From Pararhizobium sp. IMCC3301 (GTDB lineage: Bacteria; Pseudomonadota; Alphaproteobacteria; Rhizobiales; GCA-2746425): a DNA stretch of 64,000 nt. The stretch is from NCBI RefSeq assembly GCF_030758315.1, contig NZ_CP132336.1:1798001-1862000 (forward strand), in the 5' to 3' direction. Below the pieces are notes generated by a model that was not told where the DNA came from, did no database searches, and saw nothing but the letters and a program-made list of their open reading frames with translations. Every line of letters begins with the position of its first letter. Within the stretch, counting starts at the first letter, position 1. This document shows positions 8,134-16,822 of this stretch, piece by piece. Position numbers and translations under genes: made by a program.

Positions 8134-9123
8134 CTACATGCCCCAACGCAGGCCTGGCGTGTGCACCGGTGCATCCCAATAGGACAGGGTCTTGTCGTCC
8201 AGACCGACCAGCGTGATCGAGCACCCTGCCATATCCAGCGATGTGACATAGGAGCCCACCAGAGAGCGCGCGATTGTAATGCCGTGCTGTTCGAAAATCC
8301 GCCGTGCCGAATTGTACATCAGATAGAGTTCCATCGACGGTGTCCCGCCAAAGCCGTTGACAAACAGCAGCGACGGCTTGCCGGATGCCGCACCCATATC
8401 TTCAATGATGGCACCGCAGATTTCCTCTGCAATATCGTCAGCCGGACGCATTTTGTCACGGCGGCGGCCCGGCTCGCCGTGAATGCCGACGCCAAATTCC
8501 ATGTCCTGCTCGCCGATATCAAATGTCGGCTTTCCCGCAGCCGGCACTGTGCAACTCGTCAACGCCACACCGAAAGATCTGGCATTGCCGTTCACCTCAT
8601 CGCCCAGGGCCTTCAATGCGGCAAGGTCAAGCCCCTGCTCGGCGGCAGCGCCCAGCACTTTTTCCACCACCAGCGTCCCGGCAACGCCGCGCCGGCCGGT
8701 GGTGTAAGTGCTGTCTTTAACGGCAATATCATCATTGGTAATGACTTGCAGCACGTCGCCCTCTGCCATCTCCGCGCCCATGTCGAAATTCATCACATCG
8801 CCTTCGTAATTCTTGACGATGAACAGCGCGCCAGCACCGCTATCAACGGCCGCTACCGCCTCCATCATCTGGTCGGGCGTCGGCGAGGTGAAGACCTGTC
8901 CCGGGCAGGCAGCATCGAGCATGCCAAAACCGACAAAACCGCCATGCAGCGGTTCATGACCGGACCCGCCTCCTGAAATCAGGGCAACCTTGCCCGGTTT
9001 CAGCTCATTTCTGCGGATGAATTTCCCCGATGGATCAAGCGTCACAAGGTCGCTATGAGCCGAAGCAAACCCGGCCAGGCTTTCGCTCAAAATCGTATCA
9101 ACACTGTTCAGAAATTTCTTCAT
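8134..9123 (-). CDS. dhaK: Dihydroxyacetone kinase subunit DhaK
   Basis: About 329 residues from the ATG at 9123, preceded by GGGAGGACATC; the frame also opens at an upstream TTG. DhaK binds dihydroxyacetone covalently through a histidine. Here H215 lies in GVGIHGEPG, and SGGGSGHEP (50-58) forms the substrate site. In PTS-dependent kinases, phosphate flows PEP > EI > HPr > DhaM > ADP on DhaL > dihydroxyacetone on DhaK. It is the last gene of the unit and is separated from dhaL and dhaM by the PTS genes and a small regulator, which is unusual because dhaK and dhaL are normally adjacent. Confidence 0.95.
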   Translation of the reverse strand: MKKFLNSVDTILSESLAGFASAHSDLVTLDPSGKFIRRNELKPGKVALISGGGSGHEPLHGGFVGFGMLDAACPGQVFTSPTPDQMMEAVAAVDSGAGALFIVKNYEGDVMNFDMGAEMAEGDVLQVITNDDIAVKDSTYTTGRRGVAGTLVVEKVLGAAAEQGLDLAALKALGDEVNGNARSFGVALTSCTVPAAGKPTFDIGEQDMEFGVGIHGEPGRRRDKMRPADDIAEEICGAIIEDMGAASGKPSLLFVNGFGGTPSMELYLMYNSARRIFEQHGITIARSLVGSYVTSLDMAGCSITLVGLDDKTLSYWDAPVHTPGLRWGM

Positions 9124-9156
9124 GATGTCCTCCCGCAAGCCATTCCGGCCATGGTT

Positions 9157-9570
9157 TCATTTCTTGTGATCGCTGTGCAGAACGCCCAGCTTGTGGGCAA
9201 ATTCCGCCAGCGCCTCATCAAACAAACGGTTTTTCCGGTCGCTGCCCAGATCGTGCACCATCAGTGCCAGATGCCGCATCCGCACCCCGCCGCCAAGTTT
9301 GGTGCTGCGCTCGGGATGCGCCACCTGATAGGCTTCCAAAAAGCCATTGCGCTCGTCAGAGCTGAAATGACACACCGCGAAAATCGTCGGCAAATGCCGC
9401 GCCGGGACGGGCGTGCCGTAGGCGGTGCTGGTGATCTGCGTGACAAAACTGCGATTCTTGCCAAGCGCATCTGCCAGCCTTTGCCGTGTGCCGGACGGGC
9501 GCTTGTCGATGAGCTGTGACAGCTTTTCCTTGTAAACCCGGATGGCATCATCATTCTGCTCGCGGCTCAT
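9157..9570 (-). CDS. Small HTH protein in the dha operon, possible regulator
   Basis: 137 residues. Residues 28-60 resemble a Cro/C1-type helix-turn-helix (TRQRLADALGKNRSFVTQIT). The C-terminal half is helical and Glu/Ala rich, with no known enzyme motif. It starts about ten bases after the Enzyme I stop and lies just upstream of dhaK, so it is co-transcribed with the kinase. A role in sensing dihydroxyacetone flux or controlling the operon is inference; it does not resemble the DhaR, DhaS or DhaQ regulators described for other bacteria. Confidence 0.65.
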   Translation of the reverse strand: MSREQNDDAIRVYKEKLSQLIDKRPSGTRQRLADALGKNRSFVTQITSTAYGTPVPARHLPTIFAVCHFSSDERNGFLEAYQVAHPERSTKLGGGVRMRHLALMVHDLGSDRKNRLFDEALAEFAHKLGVLHSDHKK

Positions 9571-9579
9571 GGCGTTTTC

Positions 9580-11184
9580 CTAGGGCATTTTGCGCAAGTC
9601 AATTTGCGCAATCTCGGATTTCACTAGGCCGATGCGCGAGGCCGCTACGGAGAGGCTGGTGAGACCCGTTGCCAGAAGCTTTTCAATCACCGATGTGTCA
9701 CTGCCCGCATCGCCGCACAGGCTCACATCCACACCCTGCCTGGCACCGTATTCTGCCACTTTGCCGATCAGCGCCAGCACCGCGGGATCATCCGCCTTCG
9801 CCAGATAAGCCAACTGACCGTTATCGCGTGCGGCAGCCAGAACATATTGCGTCAGATCGTTGGAGCCGATGGAAAAGAACGCCGCCCGGCAGAACCGGTC
9901 CGGCAGGATCGCCACCGAAGGCACTTCAACCATGATGCCGATTTCGGGCATCCGGTGAACAATACCGACACCGGCCAGAGATGCAGCTTCAGCTTCAAAC
10001 AGTAGGATAGCCTCGTCCAACTCCTGTGGCACCGACACCATCGGCAACATCACCTTCAACTGTCCATGGACTGCAGCCCGCAGCAGGGCACGAATCTGAA
10101 CACGGAAAATTTCAGGATTCTTCAGCGCAAGGCGAATACCGCGCACGCCCAGAAAAGGATTGGTTTCGGTCTCTGTAAAACCGTCAACCGGCTTGTCGCC
10201 TCCTGCATCAACGGTGCGGATAGTCACGGGTTTCCCCGCTGACCAGTCGAGCACTTTCTTATAGGCGAGATATTGCACTTCTTCGCCCGGCAAGCCGGTC
10301 GCAAGGGCGAACAGAAATTCGGTGCGCATCAGCCCGACCCCGTCGACATGGGTGACAGGGATGGTTTCGACTTCCGCCGGATCGGCGATATTGACCAGGA
10401 TCCGGATTGCGGTTCCATCTGCGGTTCTGGCCGGTTTATCGGCAAATTTCTCGGCGTTTTTCCGCGTCTCGGAAAATTGCTGCCGGGCCAGTTTGAATTG
10501 GGAAATGAGGTCTTCGCTCGGCGCCAGAATCAACGACTGCCGGTCACCGTCGAGCAGCGCCGATGCCGCCTCCGGACTTTCAAATGCACCAAGACCGACA
10601 ATTGCGGGAATGCCGCGCTGCCGCGCCAGCATGGCCACATGGCCGGTCACGCTGCCATCCCTCAAGGCAATGCCGCCACCGGTCCAGTCATGAGACAGAA
10701 ACAGGCTCGGCGCGATATCGTCAGCCAGATAGATCGCACCTTGCGGAATGGTTTGCATATCTGTGCCGGTCAGTGCAGCCAGAACCCGGTCGCGCAGATC
10801 CTGTAAATCCACGGCTCGGGCACGAAAATAATCATCATCTGAGGATTCATATCCGGCGATTTCCGCATCCAGCACTTCACGCCAGGCGACATCGGCATTC
10901 AGCCCCGCCTCAATCAGGTCACAGGCCGAGCTGGAAAACGTGTCATCTTCCAGCATGGCAAGCTGAAACTCGAGAATATCGACGGCATCGCCCTCTGCAG
11001 CCGCTATCAACTCCGTTGTCCGGGCGCTGGCTTGCGTAATCGCGTCAATCAGCGCCTGCTGGTCAGCCTCACAAGTGTCTTTCGGCTGATAGCTCAGCTT
11101 TGCTTCATTGCGCGCCATCCACAACGGACCAGCGGCAAAACCCTCACTGGCAGTCTGGCCCTTGAATTCAAGCGGAGTCGGCAT
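9580..11184 (-). CDS. PTS Enzyme I (PEP-protein phosphotransferase), stand-alone, dha-linked
   Basis: About 534 residues from the ATG at 11184, which overlaps the HPr 3' end and has AAGG upstream; ATG 11193 is an alternative. The phosphohistidine domain has the active-site region VTGHVAMLARQRGIPAIVG. The TIM-barrel part has MRTEFLFA, GGDKPVDGF, NPFLGVRGIRLAL and the C-terminal SIGSNDLTQYVLAAARD and LCGDAGSD motifs. It should take phosphate from PEP and give it to the HPr encoded next to it. In many bacteria EI and HPr are fused to DhaM; here all three are separate proteins. It is somewhat shorter than typical PtsI (about 570 residues). Confidence 0.92.
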   Translation of the reverse strand: MPTPLEFKGQTASEGFAAGPLWMARNEAKLSYQPKDTCEADQQALIDAITQASARTTELIAAAEGDAVDILEFQLAMLEDDTFSSSACDLIEAGLNADVAWREVLDAEIAGYESSDDDYFRARAVDLQDLRDRVLAALTGTDMQTIPQGAIYLADDIAPSLFLSHDWTGGGIALRDGSVTGHVAMLARQRGIPAIVGLGAFESPEAASALLDGDRQSLILAPSEDLISQFKLARQQFSETRKNAEKFADKPARTADGTAIRILVNIADPAEVETIPVTHVDGVGLMRTEFLFALATGLPGEEVQYLAYKKVLDWSAGKPVTIRTVDAGGDKPVDGFTETETNPFLGVRGIRLALKNPEIFRVQIRALLRAAVHGQLKVMLPMVSVPQELDEAILLFEAEAASLAGVGIVHRMPEIGIMVEVPSVAILPDRFCRAAFFSIGSNDLTQYVLAAARDNGQLAYLAKADDPAVLALIGKVAEYGARQGVDVSLCGDAGSDTSVIEKLLATGLTSLSVAASRIGLVKSEIAQIDLRKMP

Positions 11185-11503
11185 CAGCAACATCCTTGTC
11201 TGCCCTGGTTTTACCGACGGATTCACCCTCGGATTCGCCGAAATTCTGCTCGACCAGATCGTGCAATGCCGCCACAGCCTGCTGCGCATCATCACCTTCG
11301 GCGCGAATATGCAGCCTGGTCCCCTCCGGCGCTTTCATGCCCATCACTTTCACAATGCTCTTGGCATCGATCCATGAGGCCGTATCATCCGCCGACACTT
11401 CAACCATGCTTTTGAAAGTCTTTGCCAGCTTGGTGAATTTTACTGACGGGCGTGCATGCAGCCCAACTGCATGGGTGATGACGATATCTGTCTGCGCAAC
11501 CAT
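11168..11503 (-). CDS. HPr family phosphocarrier, dha-linked
   Basis: 111 residues; the first 90 form an HPr domain with the active-site His16 in HAVGLHARPS. There is no typical regulatory Ser46 context. The C-terminal 20 residues are an acidic, Ala/Asp-rich tail beyond the normal HPr end, and its coding sequence overlaps the Enzyme I start by 17 bases. The tail may be a relic of a linker from a fused DhaM-HPr-EI ancestor, which is inference. Confidence 0.92.
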   Translation of the reverse strand: MVAQTDIVITHAVGLHARPSVKFTKLAKTFKSMVEVSADDTASWIDAKSIVKVMGMKAPEGTRLHIRAEGDDAQQAVAALHDLVEQNFGESEGESVGKTRADKDVADADSA

Positions 11504-11520
11504 TTATCCATCTCCCTCGC

Positions 11521-11922
11521 TTAAAGCGGTGAGAGCTCCTGTGCCGTTGCAACAACTTCTGCCAGGGACGCGCCGCCAGAGGCTTCCGTCGCCGCCATGA
11601 TGGCGCCTTCGACAATTGGCGCATCGCAGATGATGACGCTGTTGTTTTTCGGTGCGCCGAGAAACTCGATGGCCATTTCCGAATTTGTTTCCGCCCCGCC
11701 AAGATCCACCAGAACTGCGACACCGGCGGGCGACCAGACTTTGTTGATCGCCTCGGAAATCGCTTCGACGCTGGTGCCAAGTCCGCCATCAGGATCGCCC
11801 CCGCACCATGCCAGCGGAACTTCGCTGCCGACCATCTGGCGCACCATCTGGGCAGTACCTTCGGCCACTAATGGAGAATGCGATACAATCACGATCCCGA
11901 CATTCCGGGCCGCCTCACTCAT
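11521..11922 (-). CDS. dhaM: Dihydroxyacetone kinase phosphoryl donor DhaM (EIIA domain only)
   Basis: About 133 residues from the ATG at 11922, which overlaps the dhaL stop (ATGA) and has GGAG upstream. The EIIA-mannose-like fold shows VGIVIVSHSPLVAEG with the phosphorylated H15, then GGDPDGGLGTS and DLGGAETNSEMA. It carries phosphate from HPr to ADP bound on DhaL. Escherichia coli DhaM carries extra HPr and partial EI domains; here only the EIIA domain is present and the other two are separate downstream genes. Confidence 0.94.
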   Translation of the reverse strand: MSEAARNVGIVIVSHSPLVAEGTAQMVRQMVGSEVPLAWCGGDPDGGLGTSVEAISEAINKVWSPAGVAVLVDLGGAETNSEMAIEFLGAPKNNSVIICDAPIVEGAIMAATEASGGASLAEVVATAQELSPL

Positions 11923-12524
11923 GTCCGCTGCTCCAGCCATTGGGCAACAGCGCCGACCAGCAACGCCGTCGATTTTGATCCCGGATCGACATGACCGACG
12001 GAGCGCTCACCCAGGAAAGAAGCTCGCCCGCGTTGCGCCGCCAGCGGTTTGGTCGCCTCAACGGCTGCATCTGCCACTTCGGTAATTTCCGCGCCGCTTT
12101 TTTCCTCAGCCAGAGCCTTTGAAACCGGGTAAAGCACATCCAGCATGGTTTTCTGCCCGGCCTTGGATTTGCCTCTGGCGGCCACTGATTCGGTCGCCTT
12201 GGTGAAGGCTTCAGCAAAACCGGCCTGATCCATATCCTGGTCGATCTGCTTGCCGAGCGTCATCAGGAAAGTCCCAAACAGCGGCCCTGAAGCGCCGCCA
12301 ACCGTCATCACAAGTTTCATCCCCGCTGCGGTGACCGCCTCAGGAAATGGCTTTTGCGAAATCGCCTGCGCATCGGCACGCATCGCCGCAAAGCCGCGTT
12401 TCATATTATATCCGTGATCGCCGTCACCAATGGCGCTGTCCAGTTCGCTCAGCTCGTCAGCATGGGATTCAATGACGTCTGCGCAGACGCCGATCAGGGC
12501 AGCTATGTCGTCTTTTTCAAGCAT
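11919..12524 (-). CDS. dhaL: Dihydroxyacetone kinase subunit DhaL (ADP-binding)
   Basis: About 201 residues. The start ATG at 12524 overlaps the stop of the upstream ABC ATPase gene (TGATG). The nucleotide site shows D29, D34 and D36 in DSAIGDGDHG, matching the Mg/ADP-coordinating aspartates of DhaL, plus GASGPLFGTFL. ADP stays bound as a cofactor and is rephosphorylated by DhaM. Overlap with the ABC transporter gene on one side and dhaM on the other ties import and phosphorylation into one transcript. Confidence 0.95.
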   Translation of the reverse strand: MLEKDDIAALIGVCADVIESHADELSELDSAIGDGDHGYNMKRGFAAMRADAQAISQKPFPEAVTAAGMKLVMTVGGASGPLFGTFLMTLGKQIDQDMDQAGFAEAFTKATESVAARGKSKAGQKTMLDVLYPVSKALAEEKSGAEITEVADAAVEATKPLAAQRGRASFLGERSVGHVDPGSKSTALLVGAVAQWLEQRT

Positions 12525-13540
12525 CAAGTAAAAATCCTTTCGCCATGTGCATCAAAGAACAGCGGGTTCTTCAAACTCAGTTCAACGTCCGCACCCGGAT
12601 TGAACGGGGCCGCAGGGTCGGCCAGCGACACCAGCTTGCGGTCACCGCATAACAAATGCAGATGGTTCTGATCGCCCAGATGCTCCACCCAGTCAATTTT
12701 TGCATTGGCCTTGCCGTTGGCCGCCAGTTGGATATCCAGATGTTCCGTCCGCGCGCCGACAATGGTGGTACCGCCCGGTGCCGGTGTGCCCGGCAGCAGA
12801 TCCGGCGGCAGAAGATTGATATGGGGCTGGCCGAGGCGCGCCGCCACATGCAGATTGGACGGATTTTCATAAATCTCGCGCGGTGTGCCGATCTGCACCA
12901 GAGCACCATCAGCGAGAATGCCGATGCGGTCCGCCATGGTCATCGCTTCAATCTGATCATGGGTGACATACAGCATCGTCGCGCCGATATCGGTCTGAAT
13001 ACGTTTCAACTCCAGCCGCAATTCAGCGCGCAGCTTGGCATCCAGTGATGACAGCGGTTCATCCATCAGAAAAATCGATGGATCGCGCACCAGTGCCCGT
13101 CCGATGGCGACACGCTGCATCTCGCCGCCTGATAAATTTGTCGAGCGGTTTTCCAGCTTGTGATCGATCCGCACCATTTTTGCAATCTCACGCACCCGCA
13201 TTTCAACATCCGCATTGGCCAGCCGCCGTGCCGGCGAGCGCAGCGGAAATGCCAGATTTTCAAACACCGACAGATGCGGATACAGCGAATATTGCTGGAA
13301 CACAAAAGCTGTATCACGCACCGCAGGCGCTTCGTCGCGCACGCTGATACCGTTGATCAGAACATCGCCCGCTTCGGCTTTTTCCAACCCGGCAATCACC
13401 CGCAATGTGGTGGTCTTGCCGGCACCGGTGGGTCCCAGCAGCACGACAAATTCACCGTTGGCTACGGTCAGGCTGAGATCCTTTATCGCCGTCGCATGGC
13501 CGAAGGATTTGCTGACATTTTGAAGTGTAACCTCAGCCAT
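12524..13540 (-). CDS. ABC transporter ATPase (glycerol-type importer), second copy
   Basis: About 338 residues from the ATG at 13540, preceded by GGGGGGAG; it overlaps the upstream ATPase gene by eight bases. Walker A is GPTGAGKTTT, the signature is NLSGGEMQRVAIGRALV and Walker B is IFLMDEPLSSLD, followed by a C-terminal OB-type regulatory domain (TOBE) as in UgpC/MalK. Two different ATPases in one polyol importer match the rhizobial glycerol transporter GlpSTPQV, where GlpS and GlpT are the pair. Which of the two this one corresponds to cannot be told here. Confidence 0.92.
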   Translation of the reverse strand: MAEVTLQNVSKSFGHATAIKDLSLTVANGEFVVLLGPTGAGKTTTLRVIAGLEKAEAGDVLINGISVRDEAPAVRDTAFVFQQYSLYPHLSVFENLAFPLRSPARRLANADVEMRVREIAKMVRIDHKLENRSTNLSGGEMQRVAIGRALVRDPSIFLMDEPLSSLDAKLRAELRLELKRIQTDIGATMLYVTHDQIEAMTMADRIGILADGALVQIGTPREIYENPSNLHVAARLGQPHINLLPPDLLPGTPAPGGTTIVGARTEHLDIQLAANGKANAKIDWVEHLGDQNHLHLLCGDRKLVSLADPAAPFNPGADVELSLKNPLFFDAHGERIFT

Positions 13541-14630
13541 GATTGCTCCCCCCATGCAAGGCAGTGCGGATCGCGCGTCCCGAATCCTGTTCAAACAGCG
13601 ACAGTTTCGGGCCTTCGAATGTCAGTCCTACAGTTTCCCCGATCCTCACTAGGTGATCCGAGGAAACCCGCGCCTTGATGATATCATCACCCAGTTCGAC
13701 AGCTACAATCTGGGTTGTCCCGAGATATTCAGCGCCATAAACCGAGCCGCGCAACGGTGCTGCATCATCAAACCGGATGTGTTCGGGGCGAATTCCCAGC
13801 GACAATGAAGTGGGTGCCATGTCTTCGTGCAATTGCGGCACATCAATTGCAGAACCGTTCACCAGCACCGTGCCGGAGCCCTTTTCCAGTCCACCCTCAA
13901 ACGGAATGAAATTCATCGGCGGCGAACCGAGAAAATTGGCGACAAACATCGTCGCTGGCCGGTTATATACCTCTGATGGCGTGCCGAACTGCTCGATCTT
14001 TCCCTGATTCATCACCGCAATCTTGTCGGCCATCGCCATCGCTTCCAGCTGATCATGGGTGACATAGACCGTGGTGGCGTGAATTCGGTTATGCAGTTCT
14101 CGCAATTCGCGCACCATCACATCGCGGAATTCCGCGTCCAGCGTGCCCAGCGGTTCATCCATCAGGAAACACTTTGGTCGACGCACAATGGCCCGGCCCA
14201 GCGCAACCCGCTGGCGGTCGCCACCAGCCAGGCCGGAGACCGATTTGTTGAGTATATGATCGATCTGCAGCAGCCGGGCGGTTTCCTCGACGCGCTGTTT
14301 GATTTCCGCTTTGGCAACCCCCTGGGCGAGCAACGGAAAACCGATATTCTTGCGTACATTGAAATGCGGATATAGCGCGAACAGCTGAAACACAAAGGCG
14401 ATATCACGATCCCGCGCCCGGTTGAAGGTAACATCTTCACCATCCAGAAGAATGCGCCCTTGTGTCGGCAGTTCAAGCCCGGCGATCATCCGCAAAGTTG
14501 TCGTTTTACCGCAGCCGGAAGGGCCGAGCAGCGCCAGAAATTCGCCATCCTCAACCACAAAGCCGGAATCTTCCACAGCGACAAAATCACCAAAGGTCTT
14601 GCGCAGATTTTCAACCCGGATTTCAGCCAT
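13533..14630 (-). CDS. ABC transporter ATPase (glycerol-type importer), first copy
   Basis: About 365 residues from the ATG at 14630, with GGAGG at good spacing. Walker A is GPSGCGKTTTLRMIAG and Walker B is CFLMDEPLGTLDA, with a TOBE domain at the C terminus. The ABC signature is altered to SGLAGGDRQRVALGRA instead of LSGGQ, while the partner ATPase has a canonical LSGGE. This suggests an asymmetric heterodimer with one weakened ATP site, which is inference. The start overlaps the DUF2160 gene by eight bases. Confidence 0.92.
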   Translation of the reverse strand: MAEIRVENLRKTFGDFVAVEDSGFVVEDGEFLALLGPSGCGKTTTLRMIAGLELPTQGRILLDGEDVTFNRARDRDIAFVFQLFALYPHFNVRKNIGFPLLAQGVAKAEIKQRVEETARLLQIDHILNKSVSGLAGGDRQRVALGRAIVRRPKCFLMDEPLGTLDAEFRDVMVRELRELHNRIHATTVYVTHDQLEAMAMADKIAVMNQGKIEQFGTPSEVYNRPATMFVANFLGSPPMNFIPFEGGLEKGSGTVLVNGSAIDVPQLHEDMAPTSLSLGIRPEHIRFDDAAPLRGSVYGAEYLGTTQIVAVELGDDIIKARVSSDHLVRIGETVGLTFEGPKLSLFEQDSGRAIRTALHGGSNHG

Positions 14631-14832
14631 CATTTGCCTCCGGAAATTTGGAGACAATGATGAACATCACAGTTCCCGCCAGAAGCGTTATGAAGGAATA
14701 GGTGTACAGCACCTTCAGATAGGGCTGAAACATCATGATGAAGCCCAGCGCGATCAGCACAGTGGCAAGAGTTTCCATCGGCCCGCGCGTCAGCCAGCGC
14801 GGCCAGGCGGTTTTGTTGTCCTGCGCACTCAT
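14623..14832 (-). CDS. DUF2160 small membrane protein of glycerol ABC transporters
   Basis: 69 residues with two membrane helices (TLATVLIALGFIMMFQPYL and YSFITLLAGTVMFIIVS). Small DUF2160 proteins occur almost only inside glycerol-type ABC operons, next to the permease genes, as here. The role is unknown; it could be an accessory transporter subunit. Start and stop overlap the flanking permease and ATPase genes. Its presence is the best evidence for glycerol, rather than a sugar, as the substrate. Confidence 0.85.
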   Translation of the reverse strand: MSAQDNKTAWPRWLTRGPMETLATVLIALGFIMMFQPYLKVLYTYSFITLLAGTVMFIIVSKFPEANDG

Positions 14833-15779
14833 TTGCGAACCGCTCCGAATGTAATGCCGCGCAGCAATTGCTTGCGCAGCAGAATTGTGAACACCAGGAT
14901 CGGCACCAGAAAGATGGTGGTGCCGGCAGCAACAGCCGGCCAGTCCTGGCCACCCTCGCCAATGATGGTGGGAATGAAGGGCGGCGCCGTCTGGGCAGTG
15001 CCGGAGGTCAGCAATACGGCAAAGGCATACTCGTTCCAGGCAAAGATCAGGCAGAAAATCGCTGTGGCCGCGATGCCGGTGGTGGCCTGTGGCAGAACCA
15101 CTTTGAAGAAGGCCTGCATTCTGGAATAGCCGTCGATCATCGCGGCTTCTTCATATTCGCGCGGTATTTCGTCCATGAACCCCTTCAGCAGCCATACCGC
15201 CAGTGACACATTTACCGCCGTATATAGCAGGATCATGCCGAGCGCCGTGTCCGACAAGCCCAGTTCGCGATACATCAGATAAATCGGAATCGCCACGGCA
15301 ATCGGCGGCATCATTCGCGTCGAGAGTATGAAAAACAGCAGATCATCCGCCAATGGCACCTTGAAGCGCGAAAAGCCATAGGCGGCCAGAGTGCCGAGCG
15401 ACACGGCGAGAAATGTCGATCCGAAGGCGATGACCAGCGAGTTCTGGAACCGTGGCCAGTAATTGCTGTCACCGACGATCACCATCTGGCGTTTGCGGAC
15501 AACTTCGTCGCAAATGCCGCTGGGTGGCCCCTGTTCGGCGATATATTCCCTTGTCTGGCGCGACCGGGTGGTGAAGAGATTGCAATAGCCTTCCAGAGAC
15601 GGCTCGAACAGGATTTTCGGCGGATAGGAAATTGAATCCGGCGGAGACTTGATGCTGGTCAGGAAAATCCAGACCAGAGGGATCATCGTCACTACCGCGT
15701 AAATCACGACCAGCGTTCCGGCCACGGTTTTTGACGTCCGGCTCGGCTCGACAACGGAATATGCAGAACTGGAGCTCAT
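14829..15779 (-). CDS. ABC transporter permease, glycerol type (GlpQ-like)
   Basis: 316 residues, with a MalG-type permease domain, about six membrane helices and the EAA loop EYEEAAMIDGYSRMQAFFKV. A periplasmic insert of about 60 residues after the first helix (SYPPKILFEPSL... to SNYWPRFQNS) is longer than in sugar permeases and is shared with glycerol-type transporters. It pairs with the permease encoded just upstream, which it overlaps by four bases. Confidence 0.9.
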   Translation of the reverse strand: MSSSSAYSVVEPSRTSKTVAGTLVVIYAVVTMIPLVWIFLTSIKSPPDSISYPPKILFEPSLEGYCNLFTTRSRQTREYIAEQGPPSGICDEVVRKRQMVIVGDSNYWPRFQNSLVIAFGSTFLAVSLGTLAAYGFSRFKVPLADDLLFFILSTRMMPPIAVAIPIYLMYRELGLSDTALGMILLYTAVNVSLAVWLLKGFMDEIPREYEEAAMIDGYSRMQAFFKVVLPQATTGIAATAIFCLIFAWNEYAFAVLLTSGTAQTAPPFIPTIIGEGGQDWPAVAAGTTIFLVPILVFTILLRKQLLRGITFGAVRK

Positions 15780-16744
15780 CGTTGTTTCACCTTGTTCAGG
15801 GCCTTGACGTAGATATTGGCCAGGCCGAAGACAGCGACAAACAGCACGATCGCGAAGGCCGATGATCGGCCGGTACGCCAGCTTTCAAAGGCTTCGCGTT
15901 TCAGCGTGATCGATGCCACTTCCGTTGTCGAACCCGGTCCACCTCCGGTCAGCAGCACCACCATGTCGAACATCTTGAAGTTCTCGATGCCGCGGAACAG
16001 AACTGCCAGCATGATAAATGGTAGCGCCATAGGCACGGTAATGGACCAGAACTGGCGCCATGCCGACGCCCGGTCAACCTCTGCCGCCTCATATATGTAA
16101 TCGGGAATTGAACGCAGACCGGCAAGACAGATCAGCATCACATAAGGCGTCCACATCCAGGTATCGACGATGACAATCGCCCAGGGGGCCAGCGTCACCG
16201 AGCCGAGCATTTCAAACGAGGACGGTTCAATTCCGGTAAAGAACGACACGATATAATTGAACAGGCCGATTTGCGGCTGGTACAGGAACCGCCAGAAATT
16301 GCCGACAACCGCTGGCGACAGCATCATCGGGATCAAAATGACGGTGGTCCAGAAAGCATGGCCACGAAATTTGCGGTCGATCAGATAGGCCAGCGCGAAA
16401 CCGATGACGGTTTGCAGCACAATCGTCCAGAGTACGAAATTGGCAGTCGCCTGCATTGCCAGCCAGGTATCGCCATCGCTCAGCACGCGTTCATAATTGC
16501 GCAGTCCGACACTTTCAACTTCGGCATTCGGCCGGTTCGCGCGGAAATTCGTAAATGACAGATAGACCGCCCACATCAGCGGAAAGATATTGATTGCCAG
16601 CAACAGGATGATGGTTGGCGAAATAAACAGCCAGGCAATCGTCCGGTCGGAGAAGCCGCGCATTTTGGTGGCCATTCCTGGCGGTGTGGCATAGGCAGCC
16701 TTGCTCGCGGCCCTGTCCAGTATGGTCGAGGACTTGTCGGTCAC
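15776..16744 (-). CDS. ABC transporter permease, glycerol type (GlpP-like)
   Basis: 322 residues, a MalF-type permease with a cytoplasmic N-terminal tail of about 30 residues, six membrane helices and the EAA loop YEAAEVDRASAWRQFWSI. It forms the channel with the following permease and receives substrate from the binding protein encoded upstream. A 14-bp hairpin separates it from that gene. Confidence 0.9.
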   Translation of the reverse strand: MTDKSSTILDRAASKAAYATPPGMATKMRGFSDRTIAWLFISPTIILLLAINIFPLMWAVYLSFTNFRANRPNAEVESVGLRNYERVLSDGDTWLAMQATANFVLWTIVLQTVIGFALAYLIDRKFRGHAFWTTVILIPMMLSPAVVGNFWRFLYQPQIGLFNYIVSFFTGIEPSSFEMLGSVTLAPWAIVIVDTWMWTPYVMLICLAGLRSIPDYIYEAAEVDRASAWRQFWSITVPMALPFIMLAVLFRGIENFKMFDMVVLLTGGGPGSTTEVASITLKREAFESWRTGRSSAFAIVLFVAVFGLANIYVKALNKVKQR

Positions 16745-16775
16745 TGGTTTCTCACCCGATTTCAGAAAGAGTGGA

Positions 16776-16808
16776 CTGCCAGCCCCGGCATGTTGCCGGG
16801 GCTGGCAG
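16776..16808 (-). terminator. 14-bp hairpin between the binding protein and permease genes
   Basis: The arms CTGCCAGCCCCGGC (16776-16789) and 16795-16808 are perfect inverted repeats with a 5-base loop, starting 14 bases past the binding protein stop. There is no T-tract. Such hairpins between a binding protein gene and its permease genes usually protect the upstream message or cause partial termination, giving more binding protein than membrane components. Confidence 0.7.
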
Positions 16809-16822
16809 ATGAAGCGGCGGTG

